A stretch of 64,000 bases of DNA from an uncultured Actinomycetes bacterium (GTDB taxonomy: Bacteria; Actinomycetota; Actinomycetes; Nanopelagicales; Nanopelagicaceae), in NCBI GenBank assembly GCA_903850565.1, contig CAINLV010000013.1, forward strand, positions 1 through 64,000, read 5' to 3'. This document shows, piece after piece, positions 8,521 to 18,693 of this stretch. How positions within the stretch are numbered: the first letter of the stretch is position 1; each line of letters begins with the position of its first letter. The notes below the pieces were generated by a model that was not told the origin of the DNA, did no database searches, and saw only the letters and a list, made by a program, of their open reading frames with translations. A program made the position numbers and the translations under genes.

Positions 8521-9012
8521 GTGGCAGCAGATTCCAGTTTCGATATCGTCTCTGAAGTTGATCATATGGAGGTAGATAATGCCTTCAATCAAACCGACCG
8601 AGAAATTGGGACCCGGTTCGATTTCAAGAACACTGGGACGAAGATCGAGAAGTCGGGAGATAAGTTCCTGATTGAGGCGGATACCGAAGAGCGAGCAAAA
8701 GCGGCCTTGGAAGTTTTCCGAGACAAACTCGTTAAGCGAACCGTTTCGTTGAAGCACCTTGATGCCGGCGAGCCCATGCTTTCGGGCAAGGTCTACAAAA
8801 TTAGTTGTTCCTTCAAAGAGGGCATCTCTACCGAAGATGCTAAGAAAATCGCCAAACTTCTTCGCGATGAAGGCCCCAAGACCATCAAGTCCCAGATCCA
8901 AGGCGAATCCCTTCGGGTCACCAGCAAGAGCCGCGACGACCTGCAGGATGCGATTGCGCTGGTAAAGAACCATCCATGGGAATTTGCAGTTCAATTCAAT
9001 AACTACCGTTAG
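8521..9012 (+). CDS. yajQ: YajQ family nucleotide-binding protein
   Basis: A 163-residue protein of the UPF0234/DUF520 family. The N-terminus ADSSFDIVSEVD.MEVDNAFNQ, the central RFDFKNT and the C-terminal HPWEFAVQFNNYR are diagnostic. Members have two ferredoxin-like halves and bind nucleic acid or nucleotides; some pseudomonad and xanthomonad homologues bind cyclic di-GMP, but that cannot be assumed here. The start is GTG at 8521, preceded by GGGGG about 4 nt upstream; an ATG at 8503 lies before this ribosome site. It is followed 9 bp later by rarD and probably shares its transcript. Confidence 0.93.
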   Translation: MAADSSFDIVSEVDHMEVDNAFNQTDREIGTRFDFKNTGTKIEKSGDKFLIEADTEERAKAALEVFRDKLVKRTVSLKHLDAGEPMLSGKVYKISCSFKEGISTEDAKKIAKLLRDEGPKTIKSQIQGESLRVTSKSRDDLQDAIALVKNHPWEFAVQFNNYR

Positions 9013-9021
9013 CAGGATTGA

Positions 9022-9921
9022 TTGAATCGAAGTCGCCTTGGATATCTTTTCGGGATATCGGCCTACACGCTTTGGGGTTTATTTCCGCTGTACTGGCAAC
9101 TAAGCGACAAGGCTCACCCTTTTGAAATCGTTTCCCATCGTGCGATCTGGACTCTGTTTTTTTGTCTGATTGCCTTGGGGATTAATAAACAACTGGGGTC
9201 TACCTTCAAGGTATTTAAAGTTCCACACATTTTCGCCAAATTAACTTTGGCATCAATTCTGATATCAATCAACTGGCTGGTTTATATCTGGGCGGTAAAT
9301 AATCGCCGAATTGTGGATGCTTCCCTGGGTTATTACATCAATCCCCTGGTCATCATCGCCTATGGCACTATTTTTCTGAAAGAGAAGTTGCGTTTTCTGC
9401 AATGGTTTTCAGTCATAGTTGCTGCCGTTGGCGTGGCAGTCCTAACTTTTGACACCGGAAAGCTTCCTTGGATTGGTCTAACCATCGCTTTATCGTGGGG
9501 CAGCTACGGATTTATGAAGAAGAAGTTGGGGCTGGGGAGTTTAGAAAGTCTGGCAATTGAAACTGTCATTTCCTTCATTCCTTACTTCGGCTATATCTTG
9601 TGGCTCGGTTCGCAGGGCACCGGTTCTTTCGGGCACGGTTGGGGAGTTTCCATCTTCTTGATCGGTGCCGGAGTAGTAACCGCTGTTCCCTTACTGCTTT
9701 TCAATGGCGCAACAACCAGATTGCCATTTAGCATCGTTGGCTTACTTCAGTTCATAACGCCAACCCTTAATTTTATATTGGGAGTTTGGGTCAAGCACGA
9801 ACACATGACTGTCGGCAGATGGGTCGGCTTCTTAGTTATTTGGGTTGCGCTGATTGCGCTGGGAATTGACTTGGTGAAATCAAGCAGTCCGAGTGATGAT
9901 CGCCTCGCACAAGGAGATTAG
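9022..9921 (+). CDS. rarD: RarD-type EamA/DMT superfamily permease
   Basis: A 299-residue inner-membrane protein with about ten hydrophobic segments in two EamA halves. The N-terminus GYLFGISAYTLWGLFPLYWQL and the block VSHRAIWTLFF are characteristic of RarD. RarD (chloramphenicol-sensitivity protein) is a putative metabolite or drug exporter whose true substrate is not settled. It starts at TTG (9022) with AGGA a few bases upstream, 9 bp after yajQ. Its last 42 bp overlap the 3' end of the convergent polyprenyl diphosphate synthase gene, so the two transcripts are complementary there. Confidence 0.88.
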   Translation: MNRSRLGYLFGISAYTLWGLFPLYWQLSDKAHPFEIVSHRAIWTLFFCLIALGINKQLGSTFKVFKVPHIFAKLTLASILISINWLVYIWAVNNRRIVDASLGYYINPLVIIAYGTIFLKEKLRFLQWFSVIVAAVGVAVLTFDTGKLPWIGLTIALSWGSYGFMKKKLGLGSLESLAIETVISFIPYFGYILWLGSQGTGSFGHGWGVSIFLIGAGVVTAVPLLLFNGATTRLPFSIVGLLQFITPTLNFILGVWVKHEHMTVGRWVGFLVIWVALIALGIDLVKSSSPSDDRLAQGD

Positions 9922-10869
9922 GGCATCCTTCGCAGCTCCAGCCGGCAGGCGATTCAAAAGTTCTCTAGATGAATTGGAATACTCCTCAAGCAACTTCTTG
10001 GACTTGTCCATGGCTTCATGATTTCGCAGTGTCGCTAAGGTCTTAGCCACAATTGCTTCATCGGTGATCGGAGCCGATAGCGCGGCCTTTAATTCGTCAT
10101 CTTTTGGATCGGTTGATTCCATAGCAAAAATGGTTACCAAGGTTGGAACGCCTTCGCGAAGATCAGTCCCTGGTGTCTTACCGGATTCGTTGGTGGTGCT
10201 GGCAATATCAATGACGTCATCTGCAAGTTGGAAAGTAATGCCGATGTGTTCGGCGAACTGGGTCAAAATCTCCATGATTTCTGGGTCTGCCTCGGAGGTC
10301 ATTGCACCATATCGGGCACTAGCAGCAATAAGGGAGCCAGTTTTTTCAGCAACAACCTTGAGGTAATGCTCCAGTGGCGTCAATCCCGCTGTAAAGCCCT
10401 GAGTTTCGCTGATTTGGCCAATAACCAAACGCTCGAAAGTGTAAGCCTGTAATCGAACTGCTTCTGGGCCAATGTCGGCAAGTAAGGCAGAGGCTTTTGC
10501 AAATAAGTAGTCCCCGGTCAAGATAGCGACGGTATTGCCCCAACGATTATTGGCACTTTCTACCCCACGACGCAATGGCGCTTCATCCATGACATCGTCA
10601 TGATACAAAGTTGCCAGGTGAGTTAATTCAACAACTACGCCTGCTCGAATGACATTGAAATCAGTGGGGTCACCAAATTGTGCTGCCAATAAAACCAGAA
10701 GGGGTCGTAATCTTTTTCCACCGGCTTCGACTAAATGCCTGGAAGTTTCTACCAATAGCGGGTAGTCCCCCAGTATTTGCGAAGCAAGTAGCGCTTCAAT
10801 CCGAGCCATGTCGGTAAGAAGTGATTCTTCCAACTCTGGATCTAGATCAGAGATCCCAAGTGATGACAT
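9880..10869 (-). CDS. Polyprenyl diphosphate synthase (long-chain trans type)
   Basis: A 329-residue enzyme of the isoprenyl synthase family. GGKRLRPLL near residue 50, the first Asp-rich motif in HDDVMDE (about 91-97) and the second in ADDVID (about 216-221) are all present. It lengthens allylic diphosphates with IPP to make the long isoprenoid tail; as the last gene of the menG-nuo block it most likely supplies the menaquinone side chain used by MenA. Chain length cannot be read reliably. The start ATG overlaps the nuoN stop (TAATG), indicating translational coupling. The 3' end overlaps convergent rarD by 42 bp. Confidence 0.9.
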   Translation of the reverse strand: MSSLGISDLDPELEESLLTDMARIEALLASQILGDYPLLVETSRHLVEAGGKRLRPLLVLLAAQFGDPTDFNVIRAGVVVELTHLATLYHDDVMDEAPLRRGVESANNRWGNTVAILTGDYLFAKASALLADIGPEAVRLQAYTFERLVIGQISETQGFTAGLTPLEHYLKVVAEKTGSLIAASARYGAMTSEADPEIMEILTQFAEHIGITFQLADDVIDIASTTNESGKTPGTDLREGVPTLVTIFAMESTDPKDDELKAALSAPITDEAIVAKTLATLRNHEAMDKSKKLLEEYSNSSRELLNRLPAGAAKDALISLCEAIITRTA

Positions 10870-12383
10870 TACTGAAGGAAGCTCGCGAAGGTATCGGCCA
10901 TATTAAGAACTAATGATGGATAAATACCAAGAACGATAGTGACCACGGCGCAAACGGTAATTGCGGCACGGGTAAGGATCGAAGGAATAACAACCGTGAC
11001 GGTATCGCTGGTTGGTTCGGTGAAGTAGAGCAAGACCACGATTCGCAAATAGAAGAAGGCGGCAACAGCGCTAGAAAGTACACCAACAATTACCACATTG
11101 ATATTTCCAGATTCATATGCGGCATTGAAGAGAGAGAACTTTCCAATAAATCCGCTAGTCATTGGAATACCGGCAAAGCTCAATAGGAAGAGAACGAACA
11201 TCGCAGAAATCAGTGGAGATTTCTTTCCAAGTCCAGCCCATCGATTAAGGTCGGTAACCTCACCCGTTGAATCGCGCACCAAAGTCACTATTCCGAAGGC
11301 GCCAAGCGTGGTGAATCCATAAGCCACTAGATAAAACAGTGACGCAGAAAGTCCAGCCTTATTCAAGGCAAGCACGCCAGTGAGGAGAAAACCTGCGTGA
11401 GCAATGGAGGAAAATGCCAGGGCTCGCTTTACATCGCGTTGTGCGATGGCAGCAATTGCGCCAACCGCCATGGTCAAAATTGCAATGGCCGTGATGATCG
11501 GTTTCCATTGCCATTGCGCGGCTGCAAGTCCGACATAGAAGATTCTTAATGTGGCACCGAAAGCGGCAACCTTGGTACACGCTGCCATAAATCCAGTAAT
11601 AGGAGTTGGCGCACCTTGATAAACATCCGGGGTCCACGAATGGAATGGAACGGCGCCGACTTTGAAGAGCAGACCAACGCTGAGGAAGGAAATGCCAATA
11701 AGCAAAAAGATGTCATTTCCACTGCCACCTGTAATGGCTGCCGAAATCCCGCTCAAAGTCAGGCTATTGGAATATCCATAGAGGAATGCCGCACCGAATA
11801 AGAAGAATGCAGAAGAGAATGCACCTAGCAAGAAGTACTTCAATGCCGCTTCTTGCGAGAGCAAACGACGACGCCTGGATAGACCAGCCATTAAGTACAA
11901 CGGCAAGGAGAGAACTTCCAGGGCAACGAACAAGGTAATCAAGTCATTGGCCATTGGGAAAAGCATCATTCCAGCTACCGCAAAAAGGGTTAGTGGGAAA
12001 ATTTCAGTCTGTTGCTTTCCAGATTGAATGGCCGCGCGTTCTTCTTCGGACCCTGGAACTGCTGAAGCTTGGGCAGCAAAGTTATCCTGGTCGGCTATCA
12101 ACAAGACCGCGATAAATGCCAGAACCAAAATGATTCCTTGGAAAAAGACGCTGGCACCATCGATGGTCACCGAATTCACGGCCGCCGTCAATGAGGTCTG
12201 CGAATGAGTTCGCCATAGTTGTGCGAAGGCGAGAATCAAAGAGCCCAACGAAATAGTGAGTTGAACGCTGGCTCGGATAGCCCGGCTCAGGAACGCTTCA
12301 ACAAGTACGCCGAGCAATGCGCCGCCCAGAATGACCAATATAGGTGCGAGTAATGAGTAGTTAAGAACTGGTGCGGTCAGCAA
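10869..12383 (-). CDS. nuoN: NADH-quinone oxidoreductase subunit N
   Basis: A 504-residue polytopic protein (about 14 hydrophobic segments) of the Mrp antiporter-like group. The block KVGAVPFHSWTPDVYQGAPTP, carrying the conserved Lys in a broken-helix region, is typical of NuoN. It is one of three antiporter-like subunits that pump protons in the membrane arm of Complex I. An in-frame Glu in ALEVLSLPLYL matches the conserved Glu of the fifth helix. It starts at TTG one base after the nuoM stop, with AGGTAAG upstream. It is the last nuo gene, and the polyprenyl synthase start overlaps its stop. Confidence 0.95.
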   Translation of the reverse strand: MLTAPVLNYSLLAPILVILGGALLGVLVEAFLSRAIRASVQLTISLGSLILAFAQLWRTHSQTSLTAAVNSVTIDGASVFFQGIILVLAFIAVLLIADQDNFAAQASAVPGSEEERAAIQSGKQQTEIFPLTLFAVAGMMLFPMANDLITLFVALEVLSLPLYLMAGLSRRRRLLSQEAALKYFLLGAFSSAFFLFGAAFLYGYSNSLTLSGISAAITGGSGNDIFLLIGISFLSVGLLFKVGAVPFHSWTPDVYQGAPTPITGFMAACTKVAAFGATLRIFYVGLAAAQWQWKPIITAIAILTMAVGAIAAIAQRDVKRALAFSSIAHAGFLLTGVLALNKAGLSASLFYLVAYGFTTLGAFGIVTLVRDSTGEVTDLNRWAGLGKKSPLISAMFVLFLLSFAGIPMTSGFIGKFSLFNAAYESGNINVVIVGVLSSAVAAFFYLRIVVLLYFTEPTSDTVTVVIPSILTRAAITVCAVVTIVLGIYPSLVLNMADTFASFLQ

Positions 12384-12384
12384 T

Positions 12385-13890
12385 TTACTTACCTGCCTTA
12401 GGTGCTGGATCGGTTACCCCGGAGTGAACCATCACATGGGTGGCTGCTGGGTTGATTGCATCGAGCAATGGCTTAGGGAAAAAGCCGAGAAGAACTAGAA
12501 GCGCAATAACTGGAGCGATGGCAACTTTCTCGCGCAGGTTGAGATCACTCATACCTTCATTACCGGGAGCCGTCGGTCCATGCAAAGATTTCTGAACCAC
12601 GATAAGAACATAAAGAGCCGCCAAAATAATGCCGACGGTTCCAAAGATTGCCGCAACTGGGTAGCGCGTAAAGGTTCCAACCAACACTAGAAATTCGCTC
12701 ACGAAGCTGGAAAGTCCCGGAAGAGCTAGCGCCGACATTCCGGCAATAAAGAAGCACCAAGCCATAATCGGAGTCACGCGTTGAAGGCCACCGAAATCTT
12801 CGATCTTGGATGAACCACGACGAGAAATCATCCAGCCGCCAACCATAAATAGCGCCGCGGTTGAGAACCCGTGGTTGACCATATACAAAGTCGCACCAGA
12901 CATGCCTTGCGAAGTCATAGAGAAAATTCCCAAGGTGATAAATCCAAAGTGCGAAATGGAGGTGAAAGCGATCAAACCGTTGATCTCTTTCTGGCCGATA
13001 GCAAGGAATGCTCCGTAGAGAATCGAGATCACCGATAGTACGATGATGATCGGAGTGAAAGTCTTTGTGGCCTCTGGGAAGAGAGTGATACAAAATCTCA
13101 TCATTCCGTAGGTACCGACTTTATCTAGAACACCTAACAAGAGGATTGAGGTTCCTGGAGTCGAAGCACGCGCTGCATCAGGAAGCCAGGTGTGGAATGG
13201 CCACAACGGCGCCTTGATGGCAAATGCAATGAAGAATCCTAGGAACAAGAAATTCTGTGTTGATTGATCAATCGTCAAACTAGATAATGTATTGATATCA
13301 AAGGAATGACCGGTTTGATTTCCAGAGATGACGTACAAACCAATAATCGCCGCCAACATCAGCAAGCCACCGAAAAGGCTGTACAACAAGAACTTCATCG
13401 CTGCCGCGGCACGATTTCCCTGACCATAACCTCCGATGAGGAAATAGACCGGTATTAACATCGCTTCGAAGAAAACATAGAAAAGGAAGACATCTTCAGC
13501 GGAGAAAACGCCAACCATCATCGTTTCCAAAATCAGGATAAGAATGTAGAAAGTTTTCACTCCCCATTTCCCGGATTGGGATTCATTCCAACCAGCCAAG
13601 ATCACGATCGGAACCAGAATGGCAGCCATCAGGATTAGTGCCATACCGATCCCATCAACACCCAGCGAGAAGTCTGCGCCAATACTTGGGATCCAGGAAT
13701 GATCCTGGAGGAATTGATCGGCCTTGTTACTGGAATCAAAATTAACGAAAGCACCAATAGTTATCGCTGCAACCAGCACAGAGGTAGCGAAAGCTGCTTG
13801 CTTGATTAACTTAGTTTTGTCTTTAGGCAGTATCGCCACTATCAAAGAACCCAATAGCGGGATAAGCATTATCGCCGTTAAGAAACTCAC
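12385..13890 (-). CDS. nuoM: NADH-quinone oxidoreductase subunit M
   Basis: A 501-residue polytopic antiporter-like subunit. [15 protein letters not shown] carries the conserved Glu, and [31 protein letters not shown] is the classic NuoM block with the key Lys. It forms one proton channel of Complex I. The start is taken as the GTG at 13890, whose GTGA overlaps the nuoL stop exactly as at other junctions in this operon; a GTG at 13905 would give five more residues but a longer overlap. The N-terminus [15 protein letters not shown] is then a normal first membrane helix. Confidence 0.95.
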   Translation of the reverse strand: MSFLTAIMLIPLLGSLIVAILPKDKTKLIKQAAFATSVLVAAITIGAFVNFDSSNKADQFLQDHSWIPSIGADFSLGVDGIGMALILMAAILVPIVILAGWNESQSGKWGVKTFYILILILETMMVGVFSAEDVFLFYVFFEAMLIPVYFLIGGYGQGNRAAAAMKFLLYSLFGGLLMLAAIIGLYVISGNQTGHSFDINTLSSLTIDQSTQNFLFLGFFIAFAIKAPLWPFHTWLPDAARASTPGTSILLLGVLDKVGTYGMMRFCITLFPEATKTFTPIIIVLSVISILYGAFLAIGQKEINGLIAFTSISHFGFITLGIFSMTSQGMSGATLYMVNHGFSTAALFMVGGWMISRRGSSKIEDFGGLQRVTPIMAWCFFIAGMSALALPGLSSFVSEFLVLVGTFTRYPVAAIFGTVGIILAALYVLIVVQKSLHGPTAPGNEGMSDLNLREKVAIAPVIALLVLLGFFPKPLLDAINPAATHVMVHSGVTDPAPKAGK

Positions 13891-15773
13891 AAGGTCACCA
13901 CCCAAATCGTTGCAATGAGAGCAAGTGCGCCAATAACCATAATCAACGCGTAGCTTCGGACATAACCATTTTGAATTCTTCGAAGGAAGGTAGAGGTACC
14001 AGATACAACGGCACCAATTAGACGAACCAAACCATCAATTGCGAAATAATCGGTCTTTACTAGCCCGGCGGTCAGTATCTGTCCTGGACGCATTAAGACT
14101 GTTTCATTGAATGCATCTTGAAGTAAGTCTCGGCGAGCAACCTTCGTAAAGATTGAAACATCTTCAGGTGCTTCAACCGGCACGGTGCGATACTTAGTAA
14201 CTGCTAGAGCAACTCCCAAAATCACCGCCAATAAAGCGAGAGAAGAAACCACGATAGGTTTCATTAATTCGCTTCCGCTTTCAACATTGTTGGGATTCAA
14301 GACTGGTGCAAGCCAGTTGACTAAAGAATTCCCCGAATTAAATAGGAATCCAGTGGCAACGGAACCAATTGCTAAGACCACCATTGGTAGCCACATCAAT
14401 ACTGGGCTCTCGTGTGGATGAGCCTTATCATCCCAGCGCTTTGAGCCAGCAAAAGTCATAACCATCAATCGAGTCATATAGAAGGCGGTTATTGCAGCAC
14501 CCAAGAGAGTGGCGCCACCCAAGATAATTCCTTTGGTGCCACCGGCATTAAATGCGATTTCAATAATCTTATCTTTTGAATAAAAGCCAGCGAACGGTGG
14601 AACACCGATAATGGCTAGATATCCCAGACCAAAGGTTGCGAAGGTGATCGGCATAACCTTGCCGATCGCGCCATATCGACGCATATTTACTTCATCATCC
14701 ATTCCGTGCATAACTGAACCAGCGCCCAAGAACATTCCGGCCTTGAAGAAACCGTGGGTCAGCAGGTGCATGATCGCGATGGCGTATCCAACTGGACCTA
14801 AGCCAGATGCCAAGATCATGTAACCAATCTGAGACATGGTGGACGCAGCCAAAGCTTTCTTAATATCGTCTTTAGCAGTACCTATGAGAGCACCGAAGAG
14901 CAGGGTGATTCCACCAACTATGACTACTAATAGTCGGGCGGTTGAAGAACCATCGAAAATGAAATTTGAGCGCGTAATTAAGTAGACGCCAGCCGTAACC
15001 ATGGTTGCAGCGTGGATCAGCGCCGAAACTGGAGTTGGACCAGCCATGGCATCCCCAAGCCAAGATTGCAATGGGAACTGAGCCGACTTTCCTGCTGCTG
15101 CGAGCAACAACATCGCACCAAGCGCGGTCAGCGCTGCCGGAGATGCTCCATGAACGCCTGCTTTGACGCCATCAAAGGTAACGGAACCAAATTGAGCGAA
15201 GGCAATCATGATCGCCAGCGACAAACCGACATCGCCGACACGGTTGGCAACAAATGCCTTCTTTGCTGCAGTTGCGTAAGTGGGTTTTTGATTCCAGAAA
15301 CCAATAAGTAAGTAAGAAGCAAGGCCAACGCCTTCCCAACCAACATAGAGGTTGAGATAAGAATCGCCAAGAACCAAGAGCAACATAGCCGCGATAAAGA
15401 AGTTTAGATACGCGAAGAATCTACGGCGATCTTTATCGTGGGACATATAGGCAATGGAATAAATATGAATCAAGGTTCCAACACCAGAAATTAAGAGAAC
15501 AAAGCAAATCGATAATTGATCAAGAAGCAAAGAGGCATCGACTTGGAAGGTTCCAACTGAGATCCAGCTAAATAGGTGTTGTGTTACCGCCCGCATATCG
15601 CCGGCCCGGCTGTGCATCGCCATGAACTCAGAGACGCCAACACCAAAGACGGCAGCAGAAATCAAGGTTGCAAAAATGTGACCCCACTTGTCGGCTTTGC
15701 GGCCCATCAAGATCAAGAAGGCAGAACTAAATAGCGGTAGCGCGATTAAATAGACCAAATGTGAACTTGTCAT
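13887..15773 (-). CDS. nuoL: NADH-quinone oxidoreductase subunit L
   Basis: A 628-residue polytopic protein, the largest antiporter-like subunit. The block [18 protein letters not shown] carries the conserved Glu, and [30 protein letters not shown] is the hallmark of NuoL. The C-terminal part has the extra hydrophobic segments expected for the lateral helix and its anchor. It sits at the distal end of the membrane arm and couples quinone reduction to proton pumping. It is separated from nuoK by 2 bp and overlaps nuoM by GTGA. Confidence 0.96.
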   Translation of the reverse strand: MTSSHLVYLIALPLFSSAFLILMGRKADKWGHIFATLISAAVFGVGVSEFMAMHSRAGDMRAVTQHLFSWISVGTFQVDASLLLDQLSICFVLLISGVGTLIHIYSIAYMSHDKDRRRFFAYLNFFIAAMLLLVLGDSYLNLYVGWEGVGLASYLLIGFWNQKPTYATAAKKAFVANRVGDVGLSLAIMIAFAQFGSVTFDGVKAGVHGASPAALTALGAMLLLAAAGKSAQFPLQSWLGDAMAGPTPVSALIHAATMVTAGVYLITRSNFIFDGSSTARLLVVIVGGITLLFGALIGTAKDDIKKALAASTMSQIGYMILASGLGPVGYAIAIMHLLTHGFFKAGMFLGAGSVMHGMDDEVNMRRYGAIGKVMPITFATFGLGYLAIIGVPPFAGFYSKDKIIEIAFNAGGTKGIILGGATLLGAAITAFYMTRLMVMTFAGSKRWDDKAHPHESPVLMWLPMVVLAIGSVATGFLFNSGNSLVNWLAPVLNPNNVESGSELMKPIVVSSLALLAVILGVALAVTKYRTVPVEAPEDVSIFTKVARRDLLQDAFNETVLMRPGQILTAGLVKTDYFAIDGLVRLIGAVVSGTSTFLRRIQNGYVRSYALIMVIGALALIATIWVVTL

Positions 15774-15775
15774 GA

Positions 15776-16075
15776 TTACCGTTTCAACAAACTGGCATCG
15801 TCAACGGATGCCGATCGACGGGAGCGATACATCGTGACGATAATCGCTAGGCCAACAACAACTTCGCAAGCAGCCACGACCATGGTGAAGAAGGAGGCTA
15901 CCTGGCCATCTAGATTGCCATTTATTCTGGAGAAGGTAACGAACGCCAAGTTGGCGGCATTAAGCATCAATTCCACGCACATGAAAACAACAATTGCATT
16001 TCGGCGAACGACTACACCGATGGCGCCAATCGTGAAGAGAATTGCCGATAGATAAAGGTAATTTGAGATATCCAT
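15776..16075 (-). CDS. nuoK: NADH-quinone oxidoreductase subunit K
   Basis: A 99-residue protein with three membrane helices. [27 protein letters not shown] contains the Glu of the second helix that is part of the proton path in NuoK. Size and hydropathy match the family exactly. The ATG immediately follows the nuoJ stop, and a strong purine-rich ribosome site (GGAGGAGGAG) lies inside the nuoJ 3' end, one of the best Shine-Dalgarno sequences in this operon. Confidence 0.96.
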   Translation of the reverse strand: MDISNYLYLSAILFTIGAIGVVVRRNAIVVFMCVELMLNAANLAFVTFSRINGNLDGQVASFFTMVVAACEVVVGLAIIVTMYRSRRSASVDDASLLKR

Positions 16076-16858
16076 TTAGTTCTCCTCCTCCTCTTTAGGT
16101 TGCAGGGCAAAGGTTCCAGATTCGATCATGTCGCCTCTAGCTTCTAACACGGCAGAAATCGATGTAGGCGCTGGAGTTCCATCGGGAAGCAGAGCAGGAA
16201 CATCGACAGCGTTGTGGCGAGCATAAACTCCTGAACCAGGTAGTCCGGCTGCTTCGGCCAAAGAAGAACCGCGGAACCTAGCGATCGATTGATCGCGTTG
16301 AATAGTGCGCGAACGAATTCTTTGGCTATGAGCCAAAACCATTGCACCCAAAGCGGCGGTGATCAATAGGGCAGAAATTACTTCAAATGCCCAGACATAC
16401 TTGGTAAATAATTGTTCGGCTAAGCCCTGCACATTTCCATTGGCATTTGCTCCGGTAAGACCAACTGCGCTCCGACCCATATTGGCTCGGCCGATAAGGG
16501 ATGTGAGCAATCCAGCCAAACCGATAGCGGCGGCGATAGAAGCAGCGCGTTGTCCTTTGATATTTTCCACCAAAGAATCGGCAGTATCCACGCCAACCAA
16601 CATAAGAATAAAGAGGAAGAGCATCATGACGGCGCCGGTATAGACGACGACCTGAACAATTCCGAGAAAGAGCGCATCTTCTGCAATATAGAAAATGGCC
16701 AGCGAAATCATGATCCAGGCTAAAAGAAGCGCAGAGTGAACTGCCTTCTTTGCCATCAACATTCCCAGTGCGGAGAGAACCGCAAGAGGTGCAAGGAACC
16801 AGAATAAAACTGCTTCTGGAGTATGAGTCTTTCCGACTTCTAGTGCGAAATTAAGCAT
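16076..16858 (-). CDS. nuoJ: NADH-quinone oxidoreductase subunit J
   Basis: A 260-residue protein with five hydrophobic segments in the first 170 residues ([16 protein letters not shown], and [22 protein letters not shown], the conserved pi-bulge helix). A hydrophilic tail of about 85 residues ends in an acidic EEEEN. E. coli NuoJ lacks such a tail, but actinobacterial NuoJ is usually about this long. The ATG at 16858 was chosen because ATGCTTAA overlaps the nuoI stop and the protein then starts MLNFALEVG; an upstream in-frame start would bury 60 bases in nuoI. It is part of the membrane arm next to the quinone channel. Confidence 0.94.
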   Translation of the reverse strand: MLNFALEVGKTHTPEAVLFWFLAPLAVLSALGMLMAKKAVHSALLLAWIMISLAIFYIAEDALFLGIVQVVVYTGAVMMLFLFILMLVGVDTADSLVENIKGQRAASIAAAIGLAGLLTSLIGRANMGRSAVGLTGANANGNVQGLAEQLFTKYVWAFEVISALLITAALGAMVLAHSQRIRSRTIQRDQSIARFRGSSLAEAAGLPGSGVYARHNAVDVPALLPDGTPAPTSISAVLEARGDMIESGTFALQPKEEEEN

Positions 16859-17477
16859 GTGGGGCCGTCTCTTGGGAAGGGTGTGAACCTTTAACTTCAC
16901 CGCGGTAGTAGGTGCCATCATCGCTACCTGGATACATTGGATGAGGTGGCATCAACATTCCTTGGCGAAGCGGGGCAAGTAAATCTTCTTTTTCAAAGAT
17001 TAATTTGCTGCGTTGATCATCGGCTAGCTCGTACTCATTTGTCATAGTTAACGCACGAGTCGGACAGGCTTCTATGCACAATCCGCAGAAAATACAGCGG
17101 AGGTAATTAATTTGATAAACCCGGCCGTAACGCTCACCAGGTGAGAATTGCGCGCCCTCTTCATTGTTTGCACCTTCCACCAAGATGGCATCGGCTGGGC
17201 AAGCCCAAGCACAGAGTTCGCAGCCAATGCACTTTTCTAATCCATCTTCATGACGGTTTAGTTGGTGGCGGCCATGAAATCTAGGAGCAGTCGGTTCCTT
17301 TACTTCTGGATATTGCACCGTATTTGGCTTCTTAAACATCGCTTGGAAGGTGACCCAGAATCCCAAGAGCTGCTTGAAAAAGCCTGAAGGTTCCTGATCT
17401 GTAATAGGAACACTTTCGGAAGCCGCTTTAGCCAATCCGAAATCTTCTGGTCGGGGCGTTAAGGAATTCTCAGCCAT
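16851..17477 (-). CDS. nuoI: NADH-quinone oxidoreductase subunit I (two 4Fe-4S clusters)
   Basis: A 208-residue ferredoxin-like subunit. Two CxxCxxCxxxCP motifs are seen: C83, C86, C89, C93 and C128, C131, C134, C138, which hold clusters N6a and N6b of the electron wire to the quinone site. The N-terminal and C-terminal extensions (about 70 and 60 residues) are hydrophilic, as is common in actinobacteria. Its ATG overlaps the nuoH stop by 8 bp (ATGGCTGA). Confidence 0.97.
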   Translation of the reverse strand: MAENSLTPRPEDFGLAKAASESVPITDQEPSGFFKQLLGFWVTFQAMFKKPNTVQYPEVKEPTAPRFHGRHQLNRHEDGLEKCIGCELCAWACPADAILVEGANNEEGAQFSPGERYGRVYQINYLRCIFCGLCIEACPTRALTMTNEYELADDQRSKLIFEKEDLLAPLRQGMLMPPHPMYPGSDDGTYYRGEVKGSHPSQETAPHA

Positions 17478-18693
17478 TTAATTGCTCCACTCGTGGCTCG
17501 GGAATTGCAGGTACAGGGAAAGAAGGCTCAGGGAGTTCACCAAGGGCATCGGCTTCACGACGTCGCCGCTTTGCAGAATCGAAGAGAGAAGTGACCGCTA
17601 AAACAATCAGCACGACTCCCACCGTAAAGCCCATAATTATTGGTCGGCCAGTATTGCGTTGAGACATGATGCGAAGTGTTGAGACCACCATGATCCAGAG
17701 AAGGCTGACGGGGATCAATACTTTCCAACCAAATTGCATGAATTGGTCATAACGCATGCGTGGAAGAGTTCCGCGGAGCCAAACAAAGATAAAGAAGAAG
17801 AAAATTACTTTTAATAGATACCAGACCATGGTGAACCAACCACCGAGCCAAGTTTCCGTGAAACCCAAACCTGGAAGTGCGTGATAACCACCGAGGAAAA
17901 GCGTGGTTGCCAGAGATGACACTGCAACAATGTTGACGTATTCAGCCAAGAAGAAAAGTGCAAACTTCAACGACGAGTATTCCGTGTGGAATCCACCGAC
18001 AAGTTCACCTTCGGCTTCAGCAAGGTCAAATGGCGCACGGTTGGTTTCGCCAACCATTGAGATCGCATAAATAACAAATGATGGGAAGAGAACAACAGCA
18101 AACCACCAATGATTTTGTGCGGCCACGATATCTGAAGTCGACATTGAGCCGGCGTAAATAAAGACCGCGACCAATGAAAGTCCCATAGCTACTTCATAAG
18201 AAATAACCTGGGCGCTGGAGCGAAGTCCACCTAGAAGTGGATAAGTGGAACCCGAAGACCACCCGGCTAAAACAATGCCGTATACGCCCACGGATGCGAT
18301 CGCTAATACATAGAGAACTCCGACGGGGAGATCGGTCAACTGCATCACAGTTTGGTGTCCGAAGAGAGAAACTTTTCCAGTCATGGGAATTACTGCAAAT
18401 GCCATAAAGCATGTAGTTGCGCTGATGATTGGAGCAATTACGAAAACAATCCGATCTGCTGCTTTCGGAATTAAATCCTCTTTTAGCGCCAACTTCACGC
18501 CATCTGCGAGGGATTGCAATAATCCGAATTTGCCCACGCGGTTTGGACCCACGCGCATCTGCATAAAGGAAACTAGTCGACGCTCGCCCCATACCGACAT
18601 CAGAGTCAGTACAACGCAGAGCACGAAGACGAGCAAGCCTTTTACGAGAATGACCCAACCAGGATCATTGGCTATTAATTGTGCAGCATTCAT
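17470..18693 (-). CDS. nuoH: NADH-quinone oxidoreductase subunit H
   Basis: A 407-residue membrane protein with about eight helices. [16 protein letters not shown] and the loop block [20 protein letters not shown], with its many acidic residues lining the quinone and proton E-channel, are diagnostic. The C-terminal 40 residues after the last helix ([20 protein letters not shown]) are a Pro-rich cytoplasmic tail seen in actinobacterial homologues. The start ATG overlaps the nuoG stop (ATGA). Confidence 0.97.
   Translation of the reverse strand: MNAAQLIANDPGWVILVKGLLVFVLCVVLTLMSVWGERRLVSFMQMRVGPNRVGKFGLLQSLADGVKLALKEDLIPKAADRIVFVIAPIISATTCFMAFAVIPMTGKVSLFGHQTVMQLTDLPVGVLYVLAIASVGVYGIVLAGWSSGSTYPLLGGLRSSAQVISYEVAMGLSLVAVFIYAGSMSTSDIVAAQNHWWFAVVLFPSFVIYAISMVGETNRAPFDLAEAEGELVGGFHTEYSSLKFALFFLAEYVNIVAVSSLATTLFLGGYHALPGLGFTETWLGGWFTMVWYLLKVIFFFFIFVWLRGTLPRMRYDQFMQFGWKVLIPVSLLWIMVVSTLRIMSQRNTGRPIIMGFTVGVVLIVLAVTSLFDSAKRRRREADALGELPEPSFPVPAIPEPRVEQLNG

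Noticed and set aside
13891-13905. Longer nuoM start giving a 19-bp overlap with nuoL
   Set aside because: The GTG at 13890 gives the GTGA overlap used elsewhere in this operon and a normal first helix.
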